Source: Diphasiastrum complanatum (lineage: Eukaryota > Streptophyta > Lycopodiopsida > Lycopodiales > Lycopodiaceae). Taken from it: a stretch of 64,000 nucleotides of DNA. Numbering within the stretch: position 1 is the stretch's first letter; each line of letters starts with the position of its first letter. The DNA is taken from NCBI GenBank assembly GCA_029204225.1, contig CM055108.1, positions 1,481,787 to 1,545,786 of the forward strand. Direction: 5' to 3'. A program made the position numbers and the translations under genes. The notes below the pieces were generated by a model. The model was not told the DNA's origin. It saw only the letters and a program-made list of their open reading frames with translations, and did not search any database. Positions 46,101-57,336 of this stretch are shown in pieces.

Positions 46101-47834
46101 CAGGAGCTTTTGCCATTCGACATTGTGTTACTGGCCTTGACAGATCGAGACGATGATACCCATGCTCTACGCCTTGTCGTCGGCCTGCTACTCGACCAAC
46201 CTGAATTTCAACAACGAGTACAGCATTACTGTTTGCATCGAGGTCAGCAAGATCACTGGATCAATACGGGCCCATTTCAGCGCCCGGAGCCTCAACAAGC
46301 TCTGGGTAATCATTTAGCTGGCAAAGATAGATATCCCTTGTTTTTTGATGACATGTGCGTGCGTGCACTGCCTGTTTTACCTCTGATAATTCATCGATTG
46401 ATTGAAAATGAAGCAACTGAAACTGCTGAGCGAGTATTGGTCGCATATTCTCCCCTTCTGTTATACCATCCTGCGCGCTTTTCATTTGTGCGTGACACTC
46501 TTGCCTATTTCTATTGCCACCTTCCCAACAAGCTCATCATTAGGCTTCTTTCTACCCTTGATCTGTCAAAAATTCCCTTTTCTGAGGCTTTTCTGCAACA
46601 TGTTAGGTCAATTAATTCAGGGGGCTGTCCCCCTCCTGATTACTTTGTGAATCTTCTTGTGAGTCTGGTGAACAACATTATCCCACCCATCGCTAGCAAG
46701 CCCAGGCAAAGCTTTGCAGGGATGGAGAATTCGCAAGCATCATCTCGTTTTGGACCCATAAGGATCCAAGCAACAACCCCAAGTAGCCCCTCTGATGTGC
46801 AAAAGCCATTTTACCAGTATCAAGATCCAGGATCATATAGTCAATTACTGCTAGAAACAGCAGTTGTAGAGCTGCTATCGCTGCCACCACCTGTGGATAA
46901 GATTGTATCCATGCTGGTTCAAATAGCGGTACGTGTTCCTACACCCCTTTCGCAAATCCAGGGCTCTTCGACACAGAATTTGGCAAATTCAAATCCAAAA
47001 AGCCCCTTGCTGCCAACATCCCCCCCTGCTGTAGCCGACAACACCAATGCATCTTCCTCATCTCCTTCCTCTAATTTGAGCTTGGCAAGCAGTTCAATCG
47101 TGTCACAGACATTATCTCCATTGATGATTCAGGCATGTGGGCTCTTGCTCACACAGCTGCCAACAGCTTTTCATAAGTTTTTCTACGAAGAGACAGTTGG
47201 GATCATAAAAGGTTGCTGGTGGTTAACTGATAGCACCAAGTCCTCTCAAGAAGTGGAAGCTGCATTTGGTTACACTGTGTGGGATCCTATGTGGGCTGTT
47301 CAGGATGGAACCTCAACTGTGGTTGGCAACACTGTTGCTTTGCTGCATGCTTTTGGTGCCAATTTACCATTTGAATGGCTGGAGGGGATGCATGCTGTCA
47401 TCAATCTGCAGAGACCAATAAGATCAGTGGCACAGTTGCGACTTGCGTTTAGAATTATGGGTCCACTATTGCCTCGGCTGGCCATCTCCCGTCCTTTGTT
47501 TCAAAAGACGTTGGCCTTGCTTTTCACAATTATGGCAGAAGTATTTGGACCAAGTTCACAGGTGTGCTCAACTAGTGACATTTCTGAGATTTCTGATTTG
47601 ATTGATTTTTTGCACCATGCAGTGATGTATGAGGTTCAAGGGGCAGGGCAAAATAGTGGCAAGCCAAAACTAGAAACACTGACGTTATGTAGCAAGGCGG
47701 TGGAGCGCCTTCATCCAAACCTGCAAAAGCTTTTCATACATTTGACTATAAATCCACATTTGTCCATCTATGCTGCCACTCATCCAAAGTTTGCTCAGAG
47801 ATCTTCCTCCTCACCTCACTTGGGAACCATGTGA
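43128..47834 (+). CDS. MED23: Mediator of RNA polymerase II transcription subunit 23, intact and intronless
   Basis: One open frame of 1568 codons, close to the ~1600 residues of Arabidopsis MED23. Start: GGCATGGCG, a good plant context, directly after the GGA tract; the downstream ATG at codon 3 is an alternative. Recognition rests on plant MED23 patterns along the length: AVQDLFNLYLG near the N-terminus, LLVQCSSHTGQLDFLLFAL (about residues 90-108), AINRSMMEHLTGNRMPEHIQ (about 560-580), GPIVLSVAMLETYVRLLLVA, FLNHGFPQHRQYLCAAAWVL, YFYCHLPNKLIIRLL and the C-terminal SIYAATHPKF. Low-complexity Ser-rich loops lie around 1210-1235 and 1280-1335. MED23 is a large helical subunit of the nuclear Mediator complex that connects activators to RNA polymerase II. 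I saw no frameshift or internal stop. Plant MED23 genes are normally multi-exonic, so the absence of introns is odd and suggests a retrocopy or lineage-wide intron loss. No poly-A tail or target duplication was seen. Confidence 0.93.
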   Translation: MAMDVSSGGIRNAVQDLFNLYLGTNVHSRSEAAVAIANDPAAPYSKLRKKVSASGRPLPPSNDQFCVDFLQLQSQFMDPDQVQTATEAVLAALLVQCSSHTGQLDFLLFALTALKGMAAVRWDAFVPLFLQTAATAEGAGSQNGHGSVASLSASAVTSNPSGENPNLSGRDSSAAVKEKKLVTWLRPLVCRVLLTALESDLSALTYFEMLCHMVGWINTLVSKENDASEAVGSYQYNQCKMECTAWLYYCLDVIKALIDDSRCRVPFYALLHDQTQLSIDYWPEDGALLGLFLEVHRGRDKIALHMLMLDHHLHCPTFATLRMAAFTYPSKIGEAVFGEDVAAGVQRDSLDWERALRCLRHGLRTNPSADLWRRVLLHAPRYRQQLQQQPVAARAGPISWTQPGPVFSADMTCEAVVDRIMELMQPLSLGNTLTGAGSVSMTENGRWQEWLIFADLFYFLMRSGYLDFLEFIDRLAVRFASGEQSVLRSNHVTWLLAQVFRLETVTQSLGADSKKVETTQKILSFHMAERPADQASNVTPQNMLLDFVGSSQILRLWAINRSMMEHLTGNRMPEHIQKGKAIDEWWKQVVKGERSLDYSNLDDKSMGMVWVLSHTMTQPVCDAIMSWMNSNGVKEMILPGQIGERLAIIHETHPLPITLLSGLSLHLCMRLINQIEDQIFTGPIVLSVAMLETYVRLLLVAPQTLFRHHVNGMMQKYQSGMGKAGVSLLLFELLNYRLIPLYRFHGKIKQLIFDIAKIIISVKSKRGDHRLFRLAENLCINLILSLREVTLIKKELKGAATDFTETLNRMMVVNLALTLKTRGIAEFEQIIILQPALDQILASSQHTWSEKTMRHFPPLLHDALINRTDKRMHVIQTWQQIETTVTHHCRQLLSPTTDASYVITFLNHGFPQHRQYLCAAAWVLMDGRPESINLANLGRTLKEFSPEEVTTNVYTMVDVLLHHTQLQLQHGHSQQNLLLRASACLAQFMWAQELLPFDIVLLALTDRDDDTHALRLVVGLLLDQPEFQQRVQHYCLHRGQQDHWINTGPFQRPEPQQALGNHLAGKDRYPLFFDDMCVRALPVLPLIIHRLIENEATETAERVLVAYSPLLLYHPARFSFVRDTLAYFYCHLPNKLIIRLLSTLDLSKIPFSEAFLQHVRSINSGGCPPPDYFVNLLVSLVNNIIPPIASKPRQSFAGMENSQASSRFGPIRIQATTPSSPSDVQKPFYQYQDPGSYSQLLLETAVVELLSLPPPVDKIVSMLVQIAVRVPTPLSQIQGSSTQNLANSNPKSPLLPTSPPAVADNTNASSSSPSSNLSLASSSIVSQTLSPLMIQACGLLLTQLPTAFHKFFYEETVGIIKGCWWLTDSTKSSQEVEAAFGYTVWDPMWAVQDGTSTVVGNTVALLHAFGANLPFEWLEGMHAVINLQRPIRSVAQLRLAFRIMGPLLPRLAISRPLFQKTLALLFTIMAEVFGPSSQVCSTSDISEISDLIDFLHHAVMYEVQGAGQNSGKPKLETLTLCSKAVERLHPNLQKLFIHLTINPHLSIYAATHPKFAQRSSSSPHLGTM

Positions 47835-49609
47835 TTTGTAATATATTTTTCCTTTAGCTCTAAGAGTACTTTCAATGAGATTGGTTCTTGTGTTGTAGAT
47901 ATGCTGAACCTCTATAAAGGAAGCTATCAATCAATCAGTCAAGCTGTATAATGCAGTTTTGAGAGAACAGAGAGAGTTATTTTGAAAAACATACAATGCT
48001 GTATAGAATTCACAGGATGTTGAATCATTCATACTATGGAATCTGGATGAAGGGCAGTTTCTCATCCTCTTTACGCATATAACCTGATAAAGGTGCTTTT
48101 CCAAAGGCAATACTAAGTTCTGTCGTTGTCGTAAAGTATTTGAACTCCACATGAATGCAAAAGAGTGGTGTTCATATAATTTATTTGTTTTATTGTGATA
48201 ATAGGATTTTTATCAGCTTGTTAATTGCTTTCATCTATCTCTTTTGTCACTTGACTTTCCTTTATGGCATCAATGTACCATTTCAGCAGTGGTGGTGAAG
48301 TCTCTCTTTGAAGTTCAAATTCGTGACTTGTTGAATCTTATTGGTGTTACCAAAGCTTGAGTCTTCTTCACTTCAATCTTAAATTTGTTGTGCTATTGTG
48401 TTACTAGAGGTTCACTCACTACTGTCTTTGAGTAACTTTTCCTTAGTGAATGAATTCCATGAACTCAAATGTTGCTGTTATTGCATTAAATTTATGTGGT
48501 TTTTCGTAAATATGCTTCCTGGTTTCCAAGGGGAGGTTCAAGCCTGGGACCAAAGAAACTTTGGATGTTGGTTTTCTTAAATATGACGACTTCCATGCTT
48601 TTATCCATAGCTAAAAAATCATTGCAAAATGGCTTATAAGACTCAATATCAAAGAAAGGGCAGTGGAGGCATGCAAATAAATTCTTCATGTGTCTTAGTT
48701 TTATTTCTCATTAGATCTTGTGCAATTTTAGACAAATATCCTAAAACTAATTGCATAATGGTTTTTATGTGTCTTCAAAGATTAAGCGTGCTAGAGCTTG
48801 CTTGTTGATCTCACCATCATTGAGCAAATAGTGCATCTTAATATTTGGTCTCACACAAAAGTTACTCACAAGTTAACATCATACCAAGGTTTGTTATGAA
48901 TTGAAGTTAACTTTTCATCAAATGTTATGCTTGTTACTTTTGAGATTCACTTCTTTTCATATTGATTACAACAAAGAGATGCCTCACAAGATACATTACC
49001 TAAAAATGGTTGAAGGTAAAATGTAAATGAGCATGTTTGTGAGTTGCAAAGGTTGGGGATTGTTTTTCATGAAGTGTGAAGCAAATTTGTGGTGGCTTTG
49101 ATAATCGTAAGTTAAACTATCTAGTACAAAATAAATAAACAAATGCATCAATATGTACTCATGTAGAGGATTAAGACTACATGAGTGATATTAGCGCGTC
49201 ATTACTTTTAGTCATGAGGGCCATGCATGACCTTGATTTTTGATCATCACTTGAATTGGATGGTCTTCTTGTAGCCAATGACCTACTATATGTCACTAGT
49301 GGTTGTAGAATGTATATTGATAGTATCCACCCATACACACTTGTAAATACATCATGTAAAGTTCATCCCCATATAAATGCCATGACTATTGTTTTTGAAA
49401 CATAAACATGGCTTAGTTAGCATTGCGCATCAAAACAAAATACTATGCATAGCATATCTAGTCGAGGATTTGAGGTCGTCCTCGAGTCTTTTTTTACCTT
49501 GAATTTTAGGTGTCAGTGAAGTCCTTTGATAGAATCAAACATGCATAGTGGCTTGCTGTGTTTTGATTTCCTTAGCATGGAATACAAAATTGATGGTTGT
49601 GGTTGCATG
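47835..49609. other. Region downstream of MED23, no gene recognised
   Basis: The first ~200 bp are likely the MED23 3' untranslated region (TTTGTAATATATTTTT at 47835 onward). Further on, AT-rich DNA with a SINE copy at 48515 and no coding pattern. Confidence 0.5.
48515..48569 (-). mobile_element. 5'-truncated tRNA-derived SINE, about 55 bp
   Basis: On the minus strand ACATCCAAAGTTTCTTTGG, B-box-like GGCTTGAACC and the end CCTTGGAAACCAGGAAG match the 3' part of the SINE at 27875; the A box is missing. Flanked by GTTTTTCGTAAATATG (48499-48514) and GGTTTTCTTAAATATG (48570-48585), a 16-bp target duplication with two differences. Confidence 0.8.
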
Positions 49610-49715
49610 CACATAATCAGGGATTGGCTACATGCAGCGTTATGGGAATTCAGAATAGCTTATAAAGTTAGTGCAAATCAGATGCCGTTTCAACTGTCAC
49701 CTACCCTTGTGTTCT
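49610..49715 (+). pseudogene. Gypsy integrase remnant
   Basis: RDWLHAALWEFRIAYKVSAN followed by QMPFQLSPTLVF matches the Gypsy integrase pattern W...L..ALWAYR.......TP..L.YG....P. Only this short block is recognisable. Confidence 0.5.
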
Positions 49716-51570
49716 AACCCTTTTGACAGGCGGAGGGCTGCTCACCATCTATTGCTTCCACCCTACATATGTATTATGGAATTAGGTGGTAGACCACAAA
49801 TCATGCAGCATCCATCTCTGTTAACATACTCAATTATAAACTCCAATTTGTTTAAAAATCATTTGCTTTTTGTTTGTTCAATAGATTAATTCATGCACAA
49901 AGAAAGTGTTTGATGCAAATTATACAAAAAATGATGGATACGTGTACAACATTAAATATCATAGCATACAAGAAAAATTCTAGCATCAGTTCCTCTTCAG
50001 TAATGCATCTCGGTATAGACAATCGAACTTAGGTGGGAGCCCAATGCAAACATGATACCCCAACTCAAAACATGTGGGAAAATTATCTTAAATTTTGGAC
50101 TTTGAATTGAAAGAACTTCTCAACGGAAAAGAAGAGTTCTATGAGATTGTAATTGGAAGCAATGTAGTTCTTGCCAGAGTTTAATCCTTTTTAGGTATAG
50201 AGAAAGAGGGGTTAATCAAATATGACCCTAGTTGTTGATTGCTAGCCTATCTACAAGGTTTTTAAGCCAAATTTGTTTGAAGAATACAAGGACACTAACT
50301 ATCTTCTAATGATGATTCAATTTTATGATACTTAAATCTAATTGATGATGCAATTATCGAATGCCTATATCTTCTTTGATTCAATTTGATCATGTTATGG
50401 GTATGTTTATGTATCTTTTCAAATTTTTTTCTATTATTATCCATGAGTCATTGTACTAGCATTAATTTATTGTTCAAGTAATAAGTCAAGCTCAAACAAG
50501 GGCCCAAGGCCCCAAGATGTTACCAACACAATAGGCTAGGTTCAAGCAGCCTATGCCATAGTGGCTACAAGAACGCCTTTATAGGACTTGACTTGTTGAT
50601 TTTAACAACATCCATTAAGGAATCATTGAAAAGACAATAACCAATTACAATTTCCATCATTAAAAGACTAGATAAAATTTCTCATAATAAATTGCTGAAA
50701 GCAAGATAAAACTTATAGATTGTAAAATCAAAAGACATTTGTCCATTGTGCCATGCACCAATGCATAGATGATGTATATATACAAAACACAGCTAGAAAC
50801 TTTAGGACCAAGATAGCTAAAAGAATAAATTGTACTTCTTACAATACATATTTGGTTGTGTTTTATGCCAATTGCTAATGCTGCTGACTATATTAACTAT
50901 ATTATTGACCAATGTCCTTTTCGTCCATTTTGTGTCTCTATGACAATTATCATAGTTGCAATGCCATCTTAGATGGGGGATTTCATCAAAGGTAAATTAG
51001 TTTTCTTGTCGTTAATCTCCATGATGGAAATTGATTTTCTCACTTTTGGACATCATGCGTTACTTCTTTGTAGATGTAACGGTCATTCTAGGAACTCATA
51101 TGATCTCAACAAAGTTATACGTAAAAAATTTAAATACCCAGTAAAAGACTATACAAACAAATATCTAGAGAAAAATCTAAGTGGGAAATTCGTCCTAAGC
51201 AATGCAAGTAGCAAATGGACAAGTTTTTGAAGTAAATTCCGCAATCCAAAATTACCACTATATTGGAGGAATCTCGTAATATCAATTTAATTCTTTGCAT
51301 GTGTTCTAGAACATGGGTGAATAAATACGAAGACAATTGATTGGTGAACAGAAAGTATTACAACTATGTGATGGAGACACTTGATTGGTGAAATAAAAGT
51401 ATTCTGGATATAGGACTTAGAAAGTCTAAAATACAAAAATAAATACTAATGGGTAGGTTTGAGCTGGGATGGTAAAAACTTTCTTGCAAAAACATAGATT
51501 TTCACTAAGGAATGTTAGAATTTACACAGCTAGTCTATAAATTCCACTTGGAAATTGTGATTTGGCCATG
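49716..51570. other. Intergenic DNA without a recognisable gene
   Basis: AT-rich, no repeat or coding pattern identified. Confidence 0.55.
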
Positions 51571-53827
51571 ATGTGGGATGTCACACATGCCAACTAGGTT
51601 AGGATCTTTTCAATAATGATTATTCTAAGCCTAACATTGTTGTGGCACCTTTGGAATGAGGCCAAAATGTACATATATAAGCTAGAGATTTAGGCACTAA
51701 AAATAGCATTTTTTACCTTGTTGAAGGATCTTAAACCCAATTAGGGTGGATCTTATGATTTAAAAGGTTAGATATTAGGTTTATGCCATGAATGGATTAG
51801 ACGTAACCCTAAACTCTCATATATGAGATGATTATGTATATATTCATGTGGGATTTCCCAAGCAAATCGATGAAAATTTGAGATCTATCTTCATGACTGG
51901 TTTTTCTCTACAATTTGAGTGTTGATTGCTATGATCATTTGGTCTCTTGTAATGATTCAATTGATCTGAAGGTGCTAGTACTGTACTCGGGTATGAGCAG
52001 GCAATATATTCACATGTGTAAAGCCTTTTGCACATTTTTGGAGCCATAGAGTGGAGTTCAAGTCAAGATAATCTAGAAATCAATAGATTGTTTTGTGTTC
52101 TAGCTCTATGATCTTGATTGGATCTTAATTAGGTCCTTTCTCCATCATTTCTAGGATCTATTGGAGTCAATTTGCTGTTATCAACATGATATCAGAGCCA
52201 AACCAAGAAACGAACTATGGTGATCAAAACTAGCAAATTTTATGATTTTTTCTACTAGATGCCACTTGGTTTGTAGATTCTATCACAAGGAATAGCTTTC
52301 AATCAATCAATAGGAATTAGATCAGCATTCTTGGAGATGTAGTAGGTCATTTTTAGGCTTATCTAACTCTTAGAAAGTGCCATTTAGGGTCAATCCAAGA
52401 ATTTTGATGACAAATGCTCTTTGAGTGAGTTTGTAATTCTCGTAAAGGCTGAGCAAAGCTCCCATTTGGATGAAGATCCCCTTTTTGGATGAACATATTG
52501 TAAGCTCCATTGTGAAGAGCATCTTTTTAAGATTGTCATCAATTTTGGCATAAATCTTGGTGTACTTTGTTTAGCATGTAAGTAACTCTCCTTATGTAAT
52601 TTGATTAGAGCATTTGTTGGAAGTTTTTAGCTATTATTCAAATGTGTTTCAGGTTTTTAACAGGTTGAGGAACATTCTCATGTGAAGTGATCTTAGATCT
52701 ACATCTAAATGTCAAGATTTGACAAGCTAGTGGAGCTAGCCTTGTGATTCACTAAGTGTGCTTATACATTCACTTCTAAAGCTTGTATTTATCACTACCT
52801 GGAGTTTATAAACTTTTAGAAGGGGGTTTACATGTGGTTTTACAGGTTGAATCAATATCTTAGTGTGTTGTGATCATATGTTGATCAAGTTTGTTCAATA
52901 CTAGGTAAACTTGGCATCCTAGTTTTGTGTATTTTCTAAGAATACAAGTAACTCTTCACACCATAACTTGATTTGGTCACTAGCTGGAAAGTTTAAGAGC
53001 TTAAGCAAGAGTGTGTTTAGATTGGTTTGAGTTTGTAATCCATTCTTAGTGTGTGCAAAGTGTTTCATGCATTTCAATCTTCCTTTCTATGCTTGGAAAC
53101 CATCTAGGTTCAAGATAGAAGTGCTTTAGGCCCTAGATCTTCTTAGATCTCCTTATCCATCATTTGTTGAGAGAAAAGTGAGTGCTAGGTGCATTTGGAC
53201 AGAACCTAAAAGTTGAAGAATCATTAGATTCATGGCTTCCAATGGTGGGATCATGTTAGAATCTAATGATACGTTAACTTCATCAAACTACTCAAGTTGG
53301 AAAGAAAGGATGGAGTCCTTACTTCAGTTGAATGAACTTATGGACATAGTTGCAGGAATTGAAGACAGACCCCTCACACCTTAGGAGCAACTAAGGTTTG
53401 ATAAGAAGCTACAAGGGCTCTTCATGTCATTAAATTGAATGTTACCACTGAACTTCTCATGATCAAGGAAGTTGGTAAGAGTCATAGTGCAAGTGAGGCA
53501 TGGAGTGCCTTGAAGAAACTCTTTGAATCAAATAGGGTATTGACCTTAAGGAGGCAAATATTTTCTAGTAGGCAAAGAGAGGGTGAAAGTGCTCATGCAT
53601 TTTTCTTGAGGGTTAAGTCCTTAAGTGATGATCTAGCATGCAGTGATGAAAGCATAAAAGATGGCGAAATAGTCCAGGTTATGTTGAATGGTTTGCTAGA
53701 TGAACATGCTAACCTTGTGCAAAGTATTGCCATTCAAAGAGTCCTGCCAAGTGTGGTTGACTTGCAAGAAGTCTTATTGGCTGAAGAACATAGGTTGCAA
53801 TCAAATCTTGATGGTGCATCCTTGTAA
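51571..53827 (+). mobile_element. Ty1/Copia 5' fragment (LTR, primer-binding site, gag)
   Basis: A probable LTR (51571-52186, starting TGTGGGATGTCACACATGCC) ends ...TTATCAACA directly before TGATATCAGAGC at 52187-52198, a Copia primer-binding site with one change. A ~1-kb leader and gag follow. The element is cut at 53827-53862, where an LTR fragment of another Copia begins. Confidence 0.8.
53234..53827 (+). pseudogene. Copia gag (UBN2-like), truncated
   Basis: Starts MASNGGIMLESNDTLTSSNY and RMESLLQLNELMDIV, then a TAG at 53383 and a frame change. 53435-53827 gives LLMIKEVGKSHSASEAWSAL, KKLFESNRVLTLRRQIFSSR, AHAFFLRVKSLSDDLA and LPSVVDLQEVLLAEEHRL, the UBN2 gag pattern (PF14223). The zinc knuckle and everything beyond are missing. 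Confidence 0.85.
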
Positions 53828-53861
53828 GGTGGGTCGTATAGCTCATTCCGCTGGGCACAAA

Positions 53862-54003
53862 CATTTTCTGTTTGAGTTCGTTTCTCGTTTGTTTCTTGTT
53901 CGAGTTCGTGTCTCGTTCATGTTCGTCTTACCTCTTTGGGCTTATTTTTCATTTCTAACATACGACACCTTTTCTCAAATCGTTCACCTCTCTCTCTCCA
54001 ACA
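53862..54003 (+). mobile_element. Copia 5' LTR, terminal 142 bp
   Basis: Only the 3' end of the LTR is recognisable, joined to the broken gag of the preceding Copia. Confidence 0.75.
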
Positions 54004-54015
54004 TGGTATCAGAGC
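54004..54015 (+). other. Copia primer-binding site
   Basis: TGGTATCAGAGC, directly after the LTR end CTCCAACA. Confidence 0.9.
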
Positions 54016-54164
54016 TATTTTCATAGCTTGATAAGCTTTCACAATACAAGACTCTACTAGTTGATAGAGTAATTGTTTTCTTGTTTTGTATTTTTTTTTC
54101 AGTATCAGATTTTCATACTTAAGTCACTGATAGTTTCTCCTATCACTTAGACTAACTCTACCAC

Positions 54165-55098
54165 ATGGATTCCCAAGGGAAAGCCAGTCCTATCATGGAC
54201 AAGCTTGATGGAATCAATTACCATCTGAGGAAATTTAAGATGAAAATTGTACTAATGGCAAAAGAATTGTACGACGTTGTTACAGGTGCAGAAGGGAAAC
54301 TTGAAGCGGACGACACGACAATTGCCAGATGGAAGCTAAAGGACGGAAAAGCTTTTGCGTTGATCATCCTCAACATCACGGATAGCCAGATTGGCCATGT
54401 ATTCGAGGCTTATACATTGAAAGAAGTCTGGGACATCTTGAGCACACTATACGAAGTGCGAGATATAGCTTCCAAGCTACATCTTAGGAAGAAATTCTAC
54501 TCCCTCAAGATGACGAATGGTGATTCTCTATAGAATCACATTAATCAGTTCAAGAACCTGCTAAGACAAATGGCCGCTGTTCGATCTGCCATAGACGATC
54601 AAGACGCAGTGATGCAACTACTTACAAGCTTGTCAATTTCTTACGACAGCTGGGCGATGATCATCATGACTCATCCAAAATTGACTCTTTCGAGAGTCAT
54701 TACTATGTTGTTGTAGGAAGACATGCAAATGAACGAAGCCTCGAGTTCCTCAGCTGATTCTCACGCCTTGTACACCAACAAGAGCACAACAAAGTAGAAG
54801 AATAAGAAAGGCCCGAAGCAATCAAAGCCAGACCAGAAACTAGCTCAACACAAGGAACAGTCGAACCTGCAAACAAAGAAGAAGCTGTTTTGCAGATACT
54901 GCAAACGAAACAACCATGAAATACAAGAATGTCGAATACTTCAAGCAAAGAACAACAACAAAGGGCAGTCGAATCAAGTGGCAAATGCAGCTGTAGAAGC
55001 TCCACAACCTATTCAAGAAGCGGATCATGATGCCTTCATGACCAATCATCAAGGAGCATCTGGCGATAGTTCTTGGTTCCTGGATTTCGGACAACAGT
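54165..55098 (+). pseudogene. Copia gag with zinc knuckle, cut at the protease
   Basis: MDSQGKASPIMDKLDGINYH begins the protein; YTLKEVWDILSTLYEVRDIA and LRKKFYSLKMTNGDSL follow, then TAG stops at 54531, 54714 and 54796. CRYCKRNNHEIQEC is an intact CX2CX4HX4C knuckle. The last recognisable residues, SSWFLDFG, correspond to the protease active site, where D-[ST]-G has become D-F-G. At 55099 a foreign sequence begins. Confidence 0.85.
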
Positions 55099-56658
55099 TG
55101 TCATGCCCATGACTGGTCTCGGGTAGCGTGTTCACTCTAGGGACCGGTAGACCAACAACCCGTAAGTTAATTGTGACTATAAGGGAATTGGGGCCCTTAT
55201 GTGTACATGGTCATAATTAATGGTTGTAGGCCTAAACACATGGTGGTGGACCTGGTACGGGTCTATAAGTGATCATTAGAGAACTGGATGAATGGCCCAA
55301 ATAGGCTACTGAGGTGTCCAGTGGATGCAACAAACCGCCCGCCTTATGGCGTTTAGCTTTATTCAACTGACATTGGTCACACTTGACCACATAAGATTCT
55401 ACAAAGGGCTTGAGTTTTGGCCAATAAAAATCCCTTCGTACCAAATCCAATGTACGATGTATGCCGGGATGTCCTGCGCATGGTGAGTCATGACATTCAT
55501 AAAGAATTTTATTCTTAGCAACATCCACATCAGGCACACAAACTTTCCCTTTCCTGAACAAAAGTCCATTACGGATAGAGAAGTCATCAGTACCCTTTAT
55601 ATCCTTCCCCCCAGATTGATCACCATGATCATTAGTCCTGCTTGATGAAACTGCTAGAACCCTATTCCAGAGTGGTCCAAAATGTGGGTCTTTCTCATAA
55701 AGACCTCTCAGGGAGGGATAAAAGTCCGTATTGATCTCAGTGAAGAAAAGTTCGTTTACTTCACCAATTCAACTAAGTGCATCAGCCACCTGATTAGATG
55801 AGCCCCTGATATACCGCACTTCAAAGTCAAATTCTTGCATGAGTTCTGCCCATCTGGCCTTACGACCTCGCAAATCATTCTGATTACAAAAATACTTTAA
55901 AGGTTGATGATCCATATTAACCACAAAATTATTACTGTACAGGTAATGCCCCATGATTTCAAAGCATGGATCACAACAAAAAGCTCTTTTTCCTGAGTGG
56001 TGTACCTGACCTGTGCATCGGTTAGTTTCTTACTTTCAAAGGCAACGGGCTGAGAACAGCTCCAATAGCCGTATCACTCGTGTCAGTGTTAATGACGAAC
56101 GACAAATCTGGATCCGCTATCCTCAAAACTGGAGCTGAGGCAATTAGAAGCTTGAGTTTGCGAAAACTCTCATCTAATTTCTCATTCCATTTGATAGGAG
56201 GACTTGGCCTACCTTTGCGACTTTTCACTCCTTTCAACATATTGTTGAGAGGTGTAGCAATCTTCGAGTACTCCTCTCCAAATCTACAGAAAAACACAGT
56301 GAAACCTAAGAATGACTTAAGTTCACGCATTGTTTTAGAATTGGCCATTCCACTACCATCTTCACCTTTTCCTCGTCAATCTTGATCCCAAAGGAGGTGA
56401 TCTTATGACCTAGGTAAAGAAGTTCCTTCTTAAAGAATTCGCACTTTGATTCTTTAGCATAAAGCTTCTCTTGTCTTAAGATACGTAAGACAGTACGGAG
56501 ATGCTTAGCATGCTCTTTGAGTGTTTTGCTATAGATTAAAATATCGTTCAGAAATACTACTACGAACTTCCCCAAATATGGACGAAACAAATCCTTCATC
56601 CTGGGCAACGGATGAATAAGGGGGGAAGAATGTCATGCCCATGACTGGTCTCGGGTAG
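55099..56658 (-). mobile_element. Gypsy pol fragment (RT, RNase H, integrase), antisense inside Copia
   Basis: On the minus strand: reverse transcriptase (56608-56306, FVVVFLNDILIYSKT, with FLND for the usual FLDD; CEFFKKELLYLGHKIT; then MRELKSFLGFTVFFCRF in another frame), RNase H (55954-55769, VNMDHQPLKYF and FEVRYIRGSSNQVADALS) and the integrase zinc finger (55561-55232, HDSPCAGHPGIHRTLDLVRR and CDQCQLNKAKRH). No gag or integrase core. A 28-bp direct repeat (55099-55126 and 56631-56658, beginning TGTCATGCCCATGACTGG) flanks the block. Confidence 0.88.
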
Positions 56659-57336
56659 ACACTCACCCCATGCAGCTGCACTAACAGATTGGACAACGAC
56701 TGCAGCCACTTACGATCTCTTACAGACAACACATCCACTTTGTACTTTCCACATCTGCACACCTATAATATAATGTATATATACTGGATACCATTTGCAT
56801 ATTCAGGTTAATGAGGTTAATGAGTGAATGAGTTGATGAGTTAATGAATGAGATGAAGTAGATGTCTTGCGCATTGATTCTTGATTATCAACAATAAGGT
56901 TTATTCCTTTACAGATTGTATAAGCTTCGTAGGGCATGCGATTTCGTCCGCTATTGTCTTGTGCTCTACCGCATTATTGACATGTATACATGATATACTT
57001 AATCTGATACAGTTCTTTGTTCTGCATTCAGATCTATGCTAAATTGCTATGCTTATCATTCATTATGTCTGGCCTTTCTAGTTGTTCTTTTTGGTAATAG
57101 ATGACTAACATTTGGTCTTGTCTTTCGCGATTAATTATCAGTCAAGCACCGTCTAGCCCTTTGCGAATCATTCGTGATGAATAGTTTGTCTTACTATTCA
57201 CGATAAACCATTCTTATGGAGCTTCATTCATTTATTAAAGTTTGGCTACGTAATCAAGAATGACTGTGATTCCCATCACTACCGTTTTGTTCGTTCTGAT
57301 AGGCATAGTCATGTTTATGGAGAGAGTCTTATAGCT
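56659..57336. other. Copia-associated DNA before the 3' LTR end, no gene
   Basis: Contains short ATGAG-rich repetition (GTTAATGAG, GAGTTGATGAG at 56806-56850). May be LTR sequence missing from the truncated 5' copy. Confidence 0.45.

Noticed and set aside
43550-47485. Several open frames of 60-95 codons overlapping MED23 on both strands
   Set aside because: All are shadows of the 1568-codon frame and show no conserved pattern.
47835-48200. A poly-A tail behind MED23 as proof of a retrocopy
   Set aside because: No A run or target-site duplication could be seen, so the retrocopy idea remains inference.
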